This document shows, in pieces, positions 49,247 to 62,344 of a stretch of 64,000 nt of DNA. The stretch covers positions 6,619,618-6,683,617 of the forward strand of contig CM055101.1 of assembly GCA_029204225.1 (NCBI GenBank), read 5' to 3'. The notes beneath the pieces are model-generated. The model made no database searches, had not been told where the DNA came from, and saw nothing but the letters and a program-made list of their open reading frames with translations. Positions within the stretch are counted from its first letter, which is position 1, and each line of letters starts with the position of its first letter. The position numbers and the translations under genes are program-made. This DNA is from Diphasiastrum complanatum (Eukaryota; Streptophyta; Lycopodiopsida; Lycopodiales; Lycopodiaceae).

Positions 49247-51425
49247 ACAGAATCTAGAACTGGAAAAGACATTTTTTCAAGTGTAGATGTGGTGAAAAAT
49301 GCAAAAATAGTTCTTCCATCATTTGGTTCGACGATGCTACTTGGTTCATGATGAATAACCTAGCCAAGTTTTTTCCTGGTGCTTCCCTCCAAAATCAGAT
49401 GAATGCATTCTTCATGTGGCTTCATAAACTTGCTAGGAATGTAGTGAAATCACACCTTACTTTTCTCTTTTTCCGCCAATACAAAAGACCTTTCTTTTAA
49501 GTGTAGATGTGGTGACAAATGCAAGAACAATTCTTCTATTATTTGGTTTGATCACGATTGATGCTTCCATTGAACTTGCAAAAGATTCATTCGCCAAACT
49601 TCTTGCACCTTTGGGAGATGCCGATAATATCTGGGAAATGGAACGCCTTCTAAAATGACCTAGCTTTTCTACCCTCCAAGATAAATATTTCCAAAGCTCA
49701 AATAGAAGAACTGACTCTTTCAATCTTAACAATCCAAATTCAGTCATCTCTAGATCAGGAGCAGGAAAGAAAATGCGATTTTCAGATTTCAGAGGAAAGG
49801 AAGGACAAAGCAGTGGCACCAAGGATGATTTAGCAGTCAAAAAACTGAACTTTTCCAGATCCTACAGGATGAAGAAGGGACAGTTAGAAGGAAAATCAAT
49901 ACTTCAGCGACCGGCCGTCCTTAGCTCATCACTAGCAGCGACACAGAGAGGCTTTTTTTGCATTTATCTTACCATAATAGAGTTTTTGAGGCTATCCATG
50001 TGAAGCACTTTTATGCTCACGTTTTACGCAGAATTTTTGGTATTGTAGATGAACTCTTTCACGATATCATCTTTGGCTGGTCGTACCTACCAAGTGTGAA
50101 ATGTGAATGGTACTTCCCTTATAATATTTTTTGCGATTTTGATATAGAAAACCTACACTCCTATCAATGTCTTACTTTCAAACATTTCAAAAACTTTATC
50201 TCAAATTTTTTTAGTCATGTCGTATTACGCACAGATTGTAATATCATTAAAAGTTCTTTCTTACAAAAATCATTAGAGAAAGGTCTAAACCACATCACTT
50301 TAAGACAAGCCAATGTAAACGAAGTTGCTTCTGAACTTTATGACGAATGGTTCAAACTTATGAAATTACCACCTTCTTATGCACTTCTAGATGAAACTAC
50401 AAAATTGAGGCATGCTGATTTTTGTAAAGATATTGCATTGAGCTATATTAGAAATGGTAAGTGGCTTCATGGAAATACTACTACTCGTACTAAGAATAGG
50501 ATTGCCAATGATGAACTAGAATGGCTTACCAACTTTCTCTACATAAATGGTATCGATAAAGCACAACAAAACCCTTGTTTCATGTGTAAATTCTTTGCAT
50601 GGAAGTTGGCCATACAAAGACTCAATAGTCCAGACTTTACTCATTTTCCCAATGAACAATCTAACTTTGTTGAGGATTCTCTTTCATATATAATAGACAC
50701 TACTACTGATTTTACCAGAAATTTTCTTGGGGAATGATTCTCTACCATACCTTCTTTGCACATATAAAGCCCACAAAGGTTCATTTAGATGGATTACCAA
50801 TGCTCATGATTGTTGTTTTGCTAGACTTGCCAAATTTCTCATAGGAGCCCTTGGTACGTTGTCACCATTCCTCATGGAACTTGCAGGCCTTAAGGCAAAT
50901 ACATAGAAGAGTATACTAAGAGCAAACACAATCTTACATTGCCAATGTGAGTCATCCATGGATTTTTATCTAAATCTACCGCCTTTGATTACCAATATAT
51001 GGGTTGCAAATATTTCTAAATGGTCTAGAAGGACAGAAAATTATTATGAAAAATGCAATTAGATACGCCTTCAAACATTCCAAGCATGATCTACTTTATT
51101 ATAAATGAAATCACACATGAGAGACATTCATGGGATATAAAGCAATCACACGATTGACATACTCTTGATATTAATTTATTCTATGAATGGAATGATCTCC
51201 TGATTGATAAGTGTATCATCAGATTAGGGAACAAGAGCTGGAGACAAATACGTGGTATACGTATGGGTTTTTCATGTTTACCAATCTGGTGTAATTGGTA
51301 TTTATCCTTATCATTTGAGGTATCTGCCATTTTGCAAAAAAACCGAAGTGAGAGAAAATCTCGAAACACGAAAATCTTGAAAATGCTGACATTGTGAGCC
51401 GTTTTCGAGTAGTTATGCAGACTGT
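49247..51425 (+). pseudogene. Main part of the Penelope-like element, copy 2
   Basis: After the insertion the frame gives a cysteine cluster CRCGEKCKNSSSIIWFDD (49297). That segment is partly repeated at 49500-49560. A basic linker follows, then a long open frame 49958-50737 with LEKGLNHITLRQANVNEVAS (RT N-terminal extension). Past TGA at 50735 come CTYKAHKGSFRWITNAHDCC (finger region), FARLAKFLIGALGTLSPFL and, near 51235-51300, SWRQIRGIRMGFSCLPIWCN (motif B). Motif B and its flanks (WNDLLIDKCIIRLG) match copy 1 at 14030-14130 (WNSLLIDNELLDLG). The YIDD end seen in copy 1 is missing. The assignment to Penelope-like RT is by motif pattern only. Confidence 0.6.
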
Positions 51426-51499
51426 GTAAAAACACGAAGAATCTGCAGGTCTGGATAAAATTGGACGAAGATTAAAATGTCGATTAGTCTATTAGTAGG

Positions 51500-52255
51500 A
51501 GAATAATCCTACACTCCCCCTTAATCTGAATCCATAAATGCCTTGACCTGTAGACTTAGTTCTGCACAAAACTTCTTGTGTGCATCCAAGCTTATGCTTT
51601 GGTAAAAATATATGCTGTCATATCTTGCATTCGACAATACTACAATCTGACCTCTTTGTCGAGAACTTTGCTTCTGACATAGTGATACTTAATTTCAATG
51701 TGCTTACTCCTAGAATGAAATCTAGGGTTGGCTGACAAGGCAATGGCACTTTGATTATCTCAAAATAATAATGTCAGAGCATATTGATTCAGACTGATAC
51801 ATGAAAAACCAAATTGCATCCTTTGTAGCTTGTGAGGCTGTGATATACTATGATATTGTAGAAGATAGAGCTACAGAAGATTGCTTGCGACTATTCTAGA
51901 AAATAGGACCATTGTTGAGGAAGAATGTAAATCCATAAGTGGATCTACGAGTGTCTACATCTCCTGCCCAACTTGCATCTGTGTAACCAGAAAGTAAATT
52001 GAGTTTGTCATTGTCGACTGCTCCATAACAAATGCAAAAGTCCATAGTAGCTCAAAGATATCTCATGACTCTGATAAGAGCCTTCCAATGTGTTATACCA
52101 GGGTTACTTATAAAATGACTTAGGGAGCTGACTGCACAAGCTATGTCTAGCTTGGTACAGATCATTGCATACATAAGAAATGCTATTATTGAATGATAAG
52201 GATACTCACACATCTACTCTTCTTGAATTGTTTGAGAACACTGGTCCTTTGACAA
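51500..52255 (-). pseudogene. Ty1/copia RNase H fragment, third lineage
   Basis: Minus-strand frames give [35 protein letters not shown], then DNQSAIALSANPRFHSRSKH and IEIKYHYVRSKV, which are the standard copia RNase H landmarks. It is heavily broken. It continues to the left as a tail that ends in TGTAGGATTATTCTCC near 51515, a possible LTR start. Confidence 0.8.
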
Positions 52256-52285
52256 TTTGAGACAAGATTTGAAGGCATCTACAAA

Positions 52286-53411
52286 TTGGATCCAAGTGAG
52301 AGTGCAAACTCTTTTGATGTTTCTTATATGTCCAATATTTCAAAGGAGGATGATCACACAAGATGCACATATCTTCTCTCTTCAAATATTATGGTGTATG
52401 ATTATTCCTTATTATTCAAAGCATATGTTGAGAAGAAATTCTCATTGAAGATCAAAGCTTTGAGGAGTATTGGAGCTCTTGAAGGAATAGCACCATATGA
52501 AGTTTTATTCAAGATGAAGCCTAAGGTTGATCACCTTAGTAAATTTGGTAGTGCTTGCTTTGCACATATTCCCTTGGAAACAAGAAGGAAGGATGATCCA
52601 AGCTCATGGATCATGATTGGATACTCATCCATCAAGGAGGCCTTTAGTGTCTTTACACTCTCTATTTCAAAAGTTATTGTGAATAGAGATGTCACATTGG
52701 GGCCAATGTGTGAGGAAGAGTTTCTTCTTCATATGATTTCAAGAAGATCTTCAAGATGCATGGCCGAGTCTTTATGGCTCACCTTACATGGCAAAGAGGG
52801 GCATCTTTCATGTTGTATCTACTACAACACATTCATATATGATTCTCTTCCTTTGCTTGAAATGCTATCTTGCTTCATTGAATTTTTTGGATCTCAAAGT
52901 TCAAGAAAAGCTATACTAGTTTTGTATGATGCTTATGGTATGGACATGTTTCTTGTCATTATTGACTTAGATGTGTTTCCAATATTTTTGAAAGCAAGAT
53001 ATTGTATTGTCAAAAGTATGCTCTTGGTTCTAGTAAGAAGAAGATTGAGCTTGGTATTCACTTTTTTGAAATTCATGTTTTCACATGTTTTGAGGAAAAT
53101 TGTAAACTCCTCTTGAGATTAAGTGAAGCATCCAAAGTGGACACTTACATCCTTGAGAGAGTGACTAGCCTAAAAAAGATCAAGATATTCTTTGATATCA
53201 AGATTAGATTCATCATGGATATAGTTCATTGTATGTGGCCTAGTCAAGCTAGAAAGCATAATCTTGATAATCATCATGGATATGGTGAGGGTGCTGCTAT
53301 TATGGATCCCTTGGCTGATCTTCACTTTTTATGCATACCAAAGGATCCACTCAAAAAGATCTACAAACTTCTCAAGTGATCTAGTACCTTTCCAGGCTAT
53401 TTTTTGAGGAG
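52286..53411 (+). pseudogene. Chimeric copia element: integrase scraps plus unrecognised coding-like insert
   Basis: The frame 52286-53116 contains integrase pieces (FKAYVEKKFSLKIKALRS, then IAPYEVLFKMKPKVDHL, then AHIPLETRRKDDPSS), but the catalytic block between them is deleted. After about residue 150 homology to copia ends. From 52790 to 53380 two overlapping frames run with no copia RT or RNase H motif (SLPLLEMLSCFIEFFGSQSS; RVTSLKKIKIFFDIKIRFIM). The sequence returns to a copia polypurine tract (ATTTTTTGAGGAG) and LTR at 53412. Hence RT and RNase H have been replaced by something else, perhaps captured host sequence. Confidence 0.6.
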
Positions 53412-53802
53412 TGTGAGAAATTGGCAAAAATCTAGTTTGGTATTTTTTATGATAGAAGTTTGTAAGTGAATCTCACATGTGTGGAGGATGTTCCCACATG
53501 TGGAGAATCGTAAAGTAAATAAAAAATGTTTGATATAGGGGTCTCATAGAATCTCATAGTCAAGCATTTAGGTGTAGGATGTTGATAGGGTCAAATTTGG
53601 CATAGATGGCAAATTATCCATTTCCACTTGTAATGCCACTATTGAGCCAAAATAGAGTAGGAGGCAAAACTTGTGCCAATTAGAGTGTAGACAAGTGTGA
53701 TGCTTTTGTTTGATGAAGTTTAAGAGGTCCAATAGGATTTAGAGGTGGAACCATGAGTGGTCCAATAGAATTTGAGGTTTGTCCACACGTGTGAAATCAA
53801 CA
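53412..53802 (+). repeat. Copia LTR (3' LTR of the chimeric element), 391 nt
   Basis: Starts TGTGAGAAATTGGC and ends CACACGTGTGAAATCAACA, the same family as 15870-16684 with an internal deletion. It directly abuts the 3' end of an antisense copia pol. Confidence 0.88.
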
Positions 53803-55180
53803 TGAGAGACATAAAAAAAAATTTAGTGGAATCAAGATCCACTTGTTTGCCTTTGTCAACATATGAGAGCCTCTTAGGCTCGGATCTATCTCTCATCTTG
53901 GTGAGAACATCCGAGGAGATTCTTCTTCAATTCTCGACCCCATCACATCATAATTGTCTTCAAAATCAATAATAGGTGATGCATCCACAGACTTTTTGAT
54001 CTCGGCCTCTTCAAAAGATGAATGTTGATCTTCATAAAAGACAACATTTCTACTTTCAATAACTTGAGAAGTAGAGAGTACAAAGACTCTATCCGGTGAA
54101 TGAGTATCCAACCATGATCCCTTTGCATGCACTAGGATCTTCCTTCTTCCTTGTTTCCAAGGGAATATGGGCAAAGCATATGCATCCAAAAACTCCAAGG
54201 TGATCAACCTTAGGCTTGTTCAAATATAAGATTTCATATGTGGGAGCCTATTGCAAAGATAATTTTCACAATTAATGGCTTCTCCCCAAAAAACTTTGGG
54301 CAAAGATGCCTCAATTCTCATAGATTTTGCACATTCACATAGAGATCTATTCTTTCTCTCGGCCACTCCATTTTGAGATGGAGAATAGGCACAAGAGAAC
54401 TCTCTTTTAATGCCTTCAAGCTCACAAAAATCATGAAATTTATTGGAGATATATTCACCACCTCCATCACATCTAAGAGCTTTAGTCTTGAATGAAAATT
54501 GCTTCTCTACATAAGCTTTGAAAATAAGGAAATGATAAAACACCATAGATTTAGAAGCAAGAAGATATATCCAAGTGAATCTTGTGATATCATCAATGAA
54601 AGTAACAAAACAAGTGGCTCCTTTCTTGCTTATAGTTGATGAGAAATGCACATCCGAGTGGATTACCTCCAAAGGATGCTTGATTTTGATAGAAGATCTT
54701 GTAAATGGCTTTTTGTGAGATTTAGCAATACAACAACCCTCACAAGGATTGATCTTCTTGGAGAATGACTTTGGCTAGCCAATAGCTTTGGCTTCTTTGA
54801 TCATAGAGAGCATGGATTTGTAGTTGGGATGTCCCAACCTCCTGTGCCATAATTCCTCCATAGAGAGCTTGTTCACAAGAGCAACATTACAAGAATTCAC
54901 ATATTCATTTGGATCTAGTTTATAGATGCCTCCAAATCTAGATCCTAATGCAAGTATCTCATCATTCTTCTTGATAGTACAAGTATCAACATTGAATTTT
55001 ACATCAAGGCCATCAACTCAAATGATGAACAATAAATGCTGCTACACACTCTCAATAGGATCCAATAATGAAGTACTATCTCCTCCTATGAAAGATCTTG
55101 CAACTATTTGTGAATTGATTCTCACTAGCTACTCAAATCTCTCTAAAACAAGATCTATTTCACATCAAATGATGGACTAT
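53803..55180 (-). pseudogene. Ty1/copia integrase (antisense element)
   Basis: Minus strand. The GAG-pre-integrase region reads MEELWHRRLGHPNYKSMLSM (about 54870-54800). The HHCC end reads CEGCCIAKSHKKPF. The integrase core reads HSDVHFSST, FVTFIDDITRFTW, CDGGGEYISNKFHDF, AYSPSQNGVAERKNR (54672-54220). A stretch after the core (FLDAYALPIFPWKQGRRK, VFVLSTSQVIESRNVVF) ends at 53803 without RT. Gag and protease are also gone. Its 5' LTR is 55757-56491. Confidence 0.9.
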
Positions 55181-55756
55181 AGACAAAGTTAGGATCATTT
55201 ACTCTTAGAACGTGTAAAATACACTAATTAACCAAATTTGACTCAAACTCAATGATATTGCATGAAACAAATTGGCTATGATCTCAAGACAATGTCTAGA
55301 TCACTTATAGATGAGATTGGTAACCATACAACTATGAACATAGATCTAACAAGCAATCTCTTGACCAAACCAAATGTGTCCACCCAGGTCTAGGTGCCCT
55401 ACCTAACCCTCTTCAAAAGCTTATAACTTTTGATTGGCTCAACCAAATGGAATGAAGCTAATTGCATCAAAAACTAGACAAAAATAGCTTCAAAACAAGC
55501 TATCAAGCAAGATAAATGGGTCAAGCATAAGAGAGAACTCTCAATCTAAAATTGATGCTCCTCACACATGTCTGAGCACCTGATTCCGTACAGTACCAAG
55601 TCAGACCCAATCAATGCCCTATTGATCTCTTTTGATCCAAAATTAGACAAGATAGCTAGGAAAATGGATCTTGACAATTTCTAGCTCAAGATTGATGAAA
55701 AGTTTTCACTTAAATGGATCAAAATGCATGGTAATCCTAGGTAGGCTCTGATACCA
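55181..55756 (-). mobile_element. Copia leader with primer-binding site
   Basis: Similar to 15206-15869 along most of its length. The minus strand of 55745-55756 is TGGTATCAGAGC, abutting the LTR. Confidence 0.88.
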
Positions 55757-56491
55757 TGTTTATTTCACACGTTTGGACTGTCCACAACATGTACTTGTGA
55801 TCTCCTAAGGTGTGTAGATGCACCAAGATCAAGACTAGATTGAGATTCAGGATCTATCTTTGATTCTATGGCAAAAACACACTACTACATGCATTCAATC
55901 ACTTCCAACTCTCACTCACATGTGTGGGAAGTGTTCCAAAAATAATCTAAGTAAAAACAAGATGCTCTCCTCGGGTAGAGGGAGAAAATCATCTTGAGCT
56001 CTTGGGTAGAGAGAGAAAGCTAGAAAACCAATTACTCACAAAATCCACTCAATCTCAAAATCAATTAGATCCAAATGAGAAGTACAATGATACTAGTAGA
56101 TCCACGAGCTACTACTATGCTTAAATATGATTGGACCACACTTTTGCCACCTCTTAATCCTATTGGACCATTGATCCATTCACCTCTAAATTCTATTGGA
56201 CCAGTTTCAAGCAAACCTCAAATTCTATTGGACCCCTCAAGGTTCCACCTCTAAATCCTATTGGACCTCTTAAATTTCATCAAACAAAAGTATTACACTT
56301 GTCTACACTCTAATTGGCACGAGTTTAGCCTCTTACTCTATTTTGGCTAACTAGTGACATTACAAGTGGAAATGGGTAATTTGCCATCTATGCCAAATTT
56401 GGTCCTATCAACATCCTACACCTAGATGCTTGATATAAAAAAACATAAGACCCCTATATCTAACATAGATAATCTTTTTCAATTCTTCACA
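55757..56491 (-). repeat. 5' LTR of the antisense copia, 735 nt
   Basis: Minus strand starts TGTGAAGAATTG and ends CGTGTGAAATAAACA beside the primer-binding site. It is the same family as 15870-16684. Its outer end lies inside integrase coding sequence of another copia, so it is nested. Confidence 0.9.
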
Positions 56492-56755
56492 TGGAAGAGA
56501 GATGATACAACCACGTAAATCTTGTATATTCATCAATAAAGGTGACAAAGCAAGTGGCTCTTCCCTTGCTTGTAGAAGATGAAAAGTGTACATCTGAGTG
56601 CATAAGCTCCAATGGATGATGAGTCTTGATATGAGATCTTGGATATGGCATCCTATGTGACTTTGCAATGGCAGATACTTCACTAGGCTTGAGCTCCTTC
56701 GATAGAGTCTTTGGAAAACCAATAGCTTTGGTGTTAGATTTATATCCTCTCCATC
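56492..56755 (-). pseudogene. Ty1/copia integrase N-terminal fragment (target of the nested LTR)
   Basis: The minus frames read AIGFPKTLSKELKPSEVSAI, then AKSHRMPYPRSHIKTHHPLE, then LMHSDVHFSSSTSKGRATCF and FVTFIDEYTRFTWLYHLSS, where the LTR cuts it. It is close in sequence to the 54.7 kb integrase: same family, separate copy. Confidence 0.85.
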
Positions 56756-57599
56756 TCTATCTCTCTGCTAATCTAGATCCGTTCACTAGCTGTTGTAAAT
56801 ACTTGTACACTCGATGCTCTACAAAAATACACTTGTTTTATGATAGTCTTCAGAAATACAAAGGAATCAGTGACAATGTTTTCCCAATTGTTCGGATGTC
56901 TTCGACTATTCAGCCATCCTCAATTTTTTGGCCATCCTTCGACCATCTCGGACCATCTAACCAAATTTGATCATTCGACAATCCTCAAACAATAGGCCAC
57001 AATCCGATCAACAAGTACATTGAATTATGACCGGAGATAGAATATCTAATAGAATTTGATACTGTCCGAAGGCGACTGCCAACAACACATAGTGTCTTAA
57101 CACATAGTGTCTTGGTCCTAATTGTAAAATATAGATTAAACATTCTTCTAATTAGCTAGCCATGTGTATATATATCCAAAAACTTCTCAGTTGCTTGGTT
57201 GGACAAGAAAATAAGAGATCAAATGTCCAGAGCGCAATTGTTTTGTTCTTTCTCTTTGTTATCATAGAGTATTGTTTTAGGAAGAACGCGACTTTGACTA
57301 CATTCAGGTTGTATCTATTCATGACTGAATAACCAATGTTCCAGTAATCTAGGTCGTGCATACTGTGATTGAATGCTCATTTTATTCATGTTCAGATCGA
57401 TTCTTGCTTGTAGATAGATCTATTCGTAGATTCAAACTTTCGCGTGACATGAAAGAAGAATCCTCTTTCCAGATTTTTACACAAAAAAATACATGAGCTT
57501 AGCAAGAATATATCTTGTCATGCATGAGCTTCGCAATAGTATATCTTGAGTTTTGTAATGAGAAAAAAATTTGTCGAAGGAACTTACAAAAATGAAAGT
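56756..57599. other. Gene-free stretch
   Basis: No coding feature recognised. A short local repeat AACACATAGTGTCTT occurs twice at about 57085-57112. Confidence 0.45.
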
Positions 57600-58045
57600 T
57601 CTTATATGCAATGTTTTTTATTGGACCTCTCTAGAATAACCTCTACTTTGATTGGACCACTTACATGCCACCTCTTACATGGATTGGACCATTTTGGTCC
57701 ATCCTTCACTATGATTGGTCCATATTGACAAATAAGATTATGAGGTGCAATGGCACTAGCCCTCTACCATCAAGCCAAGTGTAAGGAACCTACACTATCA
57801 TGATCTAATCCAAGTTTAAATTTGGCCTAATCACTTAATTACAAGTGTGCAATGAGTGGTTTTGATAGAGGACCCCCCAACCTCAAGATTAAGGCCTGTT
57901 GACTATTCAAACTCATCATAAATGAACTAAAGTGATTTTGCCTACCCTCCACATGTGGGAACATGCTCCACACGTGTGTGAAATCAACATGTACATGAAA
58001 TTGCAAAATGATCAAGCTAGATTTTGTCAAATCTTCACACTTTCG
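57600..58045 (-). repeat. Diverged copia LTR-like remnant
   Basis: Contains repeated TTGGACC and GATTGGACCA phrases, CCACATGTGGGAACATGCTCC, ACGTGTGTGAAATCAACATG and AAATCTTCACAC, all parallel to blocks of the antisense LTR family. Order is partly rearranged, so the ends are not safe. Confidence 0.45.
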
Positions 58046-59179
58046 CTTTTGTAAGAAGAACACAGTTTTTTGTTACCTTCAAAATTAACTATTCATGGCA
58101 TTAATTAATGAGCTTTTGAAATGTTATGAAAATAATTCACAACAATATATTTCTTTGTTGTAGTGTGATCTTGTAATAAGATTGATAACCTTGATACTAA
58201 ACAATCTTACTTGATTAATACTCAACTATGTCTGAAAGTAAGTGAGAATACATCATATTGAAAGTCAAAATCAATATATTTAATTCATCAAGCAAAGACG
58301 TAATATGATATATTGCTTGTTCTTTGATTATCTATAATACTGTGATAATGATTGTGCATGAACATGATGTTTTAAATAAGCATTGCAAAGTCCTTGTGCA
58401 TACAATATCTTATGCTATCCCTATCTTCAATAGGTATAGATTAGCTCAAAGGAGATCAATTTTGATCATGGGTGGTCTTTTCTTATTTGAACAATATTGA
58501 ATATTCTGGCTAACTCTTACTATGTGAATTTTTAAAGTCTTCACTTCCATTTATAAAGACAAGTCAAATCTATCATCAAAAATGGAAATGCAAGAGAGAA
58601 AATATGGTTAGCTTGGGCATTTTGTTGAACTCCAACAATGGTACAAATAGTTAGATGATGTTTAGATATTTTATTGCAATCTAAATCATGTTTAGGAGGA
58701 CACTTAGAGCTTTTTTACTTTAAATTTTTAGATGTACATAAAGCATGTGGTAGATTCTTGTGATAAACCCCAAGGATACATGTAATATTACTACTAAAGT
58801 GTAGATAAATCTCACCATTAGTACATTCATGAAAGAAAAGTCTAAAAAACATTGTTGCTATAAAATAGCAAAGACAACAACCCAAATATAAATAAATAGA
58901 CATTTTTGGCTTGGTCATAACATGTTTTCAATAACATAAAAAAGAAGCTCATTTATACAATATCTATTATGAGCTTAAGGAAATGCATCAAACTATTTTA
59001 TAAATACATAAGCTCTTGTCAAAGGCTCTTTACTTAGTAATTCAAACATGCCAGCTCTTCAATGTGATAATAATTTATGACACCACTAAATTCTCATACA
59101 TACGATCTTCAACTTGTCAACATGGCCATGTTAAAGCTTACTCATGTACTTAATAAGCTTGGATGTTATATTTTACATG

Positions 59180-59214
<35 letters not shown>

Positions 59215-62200
59215 CGTGCGTGCGTGTGTTGAACATCCCATCATAAAGACGACTTTAAAATTACATTGTTCTAAGTCATGCTTTCATAAATCACAATTTC
59301 CTATTCATGGTTTTAAGATATGGATGTTGTGGAGACTACAAATTCTATCATCCTATCTTTAACTTATCTCCCAGTATTATAACCCACCAATATAAGTAGC
59401 GATAGCTATTAACAAATTGTTGGTAAAACTTAGATCAAATTGTTGTCCTAAAAAGTCAATCCATGCAATTAATTCACTCATGTTTGTTTTTTATTTACTT
59501 TCATAAGGTTATGTCACGATAATGAAGCGTTGACCATTCATACATACATGATTCCATCATAGTGATACACGTCACAACTATTTTTTGGTTCACTTTTAGA
59601 CGTAAGCTTCAGATATTTTTAGCTTTATGTGCTTACATTTAACTATTCATCATAGTACATCATGGCAATGTTGAGAATAGCACCTATTTTGATTAGTATG
59701 GAATTGACCATCACTAAAACTCTTATTTAAAGTATAAACTCTTATTTGTGAAATAGTCTCATAAGCACTTGTTATTAGAATGCTTTGAACAATTAATAAG
59801 AATTTTTAACTAAACGTAGTCTTGCAAGTACTTCTTTTACCTATTATTATCAACTCACACATTTTTGTTGTTGCTTTTTTCGATGTATAATTTCTCCTTA
59901 TCAACAATTGATCCGCTGCAAAGAAAAAGAAGAATCTAGCAACCAAGCTGGACTAAGCATTGGGAAGAAAAAGGGTCGGCATGCCATGCAAGGAGGTCAT
60001 AAAACTCTAAGATAGTGCACATATTAAAAAAACTTTTTTGGACTTGTTTCCTCTAACAACTAGAAGTTTTCTTTTCTAAGCATTCTAATTTTCATTGTCT
60101 TCCATCTCCAATGTATGTTTTGATTCATCTTTTTTAGTGGTGATTAGTTTTAGTTTTTACGATTTTTTTTCATGTTTACTGATTTTTCTTCAAAAGGCAC
60201 TATGGACATTATGCTATTAGTGAAAATTCTTTACAATAATCTTCTTATGAAACTTTATTTTCTTAAGTGTCTGAACAACTCATCTAGCATGCACATGAGC
60301 TATATTATGTGACCAATATCAAATACATGTGCACCTCATGGCATGTACATGCACCTATTACAATTGGCCCAAGGTAGGGGCATCGTCGTACATTCCCAAA
60401 AGTTTATACTTAGTGCATAGGGGTCTAGGGTTGGAGCCCCCAAACAAACTTTTCCTTCCAATTTTATCTTGGCTTACCTAATATTTTTTCATAGTAGCCA
60501 TGTAGGCATTATAGCTGAATTTAATTGCATTCAAGTAGTGGAGAAGAGCATAGTGTGGATCTAAGTTTTTTTGAATTACCTGTTTTTGGTACCCTACCTT
60601 GTAAGCAATCATTAGTTTATTAATCTAACATACTGCAAGTTGTTGATGGTTGAGTTTTCTCCCAAAAAGGTTTCATAGGAATAATTGTTGTGCTCATGTG
60701 AATGAGCACAACAATTTATCCTCATGTGTTGTGTGCATGTGAATGTCTTTATTTTGTGTATAATCTATCTTTTGCGCTGTATAAAGATTTACTCTAGTAT
60801 TTTTTGTGTATGTGTTTGTATGCAAACACTCCATTTTGAACGCAGAGCTACTACATAGTGGCACACTTGACTTACAAGATGTGACACATGATTTTTTTTC
60901 ATTCTTGGCTACTTTGCAAGCATATTCTTCAAGAAGCTATGATCAATACTTAGTGGATCACATAGCAATGCAATAGTTTTTGTATCCTTTAATAGAATGA
61001 TACTTTTACCACAAACAATTACAAGTTCAAATGTATTTCTATTTATTTTTTGGTATGAAAGAACCAAAGCTTTTCACATGATATATTATTTTTATTTACA
61101 TGTTTTTCTTATATATGATGTGAGTTCTCTCGAGCCACAAATATTGATCAAGGCTAGTTCTGCCCCTCATCTCCACCAAAATATGTCCCTACCACACCTA
61201 GATCCTCTATCCTATGTCTAAAATTAAGACTAAGTCCTGATAAAATTCACAAGCTAGTTTGAACCATTTTTGGTCACATGCATTGTAATTGGCAAGATGG
61301 CCATGTAAATAGATGCCACACGTGCCAAATAACATAGGATGCATTTCCAAAGTCTTATTATATGTCCTACATTGTAAAGGCACCTTTGAAATAAGGCCAA
61401 AGAGTGTTTAGATAGGGTAGAGAGAAAATAGGAGCCAAAAATAGTATGTCTTCATTGTTTTTGGATCTCGAGATCAAGGACCCTAATTAGGGTGGATACA
61501 ATGATCAATTAGGTTGGATGTTAGGGTTAGGTTATGAAAAGTACAAAGAAGCCCTAAAATGCTCAGACTCGAGCTACTAATGTATATATATGTGATGCTT
61601 TCTCCGTCAATTTATGAGTAAAAAATTGGTTTTCAATCTACCAATGTTGTTGGTGATCTAGATGTTTTATATTTGCTATTTATGTTGAGTAATTTGGATT
61701 TGTGAGATTGATTTGGAAGTTCAGGTACTGTACTCTGCCTGTGTCAGTCCGTACTTTCATAGTCAAGTGGAATGGTTGACATTTTGATCATGCCACATGG
61801 AAATATATTGATCTATACATTGCTCTTACAAGATCAAGCCATGGGATATTGAAGCCATCATGCACCCTTGGGCATTTCACAACACTCAATCTTAGATGGT
61901 TCTTTTTCATTTCTTACATCAATATTATTGTCATTTTATTTTTTTGTATATTCTTTAAGCTTATATTGAGAGTTGTCTTGAAGTAGAATTCTGTTTTTAT
62001 GTAGGTTCATGTGATCTTTGGATATAACTACTATTGAAGTGGAGCAAGATTGGAGTTCACTCTATATCAAAATAGAGCTAACAATTTTGCAACATGATAT
62101 TCTTTGATATTTCACCTTCATTGCAAATGAAATGTTGATATGTAATGACAATTGTTTATAAACGGATGATTGTTTCATTGTTCATTTAGGTTTGCATGAA

Positions 62201-62329
62201 TATATCCTAATTTTTTTTTCTAGTGCTAAAAATTGTTGTTTTGTTCAAATACATAAAACATATGAAGAAAAAATTAAATTCAAAAACTTGGGAGCAGTAA
62301 TTGAAATCATAGACCAAGCATGCTATAAA
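58046..62329. other. AT-rich gene-free stretch
   Basis: About 4.3 kb without a recognisable gene, LTR or RNA. The region 61560-61740 has features of an old untranslated leader (a TATATATATG at about 61581 and a region before a copia gag) and might be the 5' end of the element at 62330. Confidence 0.45.
59179..59230. repeat. (TG)n microsatellite with GTGC variants
   Basis: TG run of about 30 nt, then GGGTGCGTGCGTGCGTGTG. Confidence 0.95.
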
Positions 62330-62344
62330 ACATTGATGTTGTAT

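Noticed and set aside
59144-59362. Open frame with Cys-Val repeats
   Set aside because: Built on the (TG)n tract.
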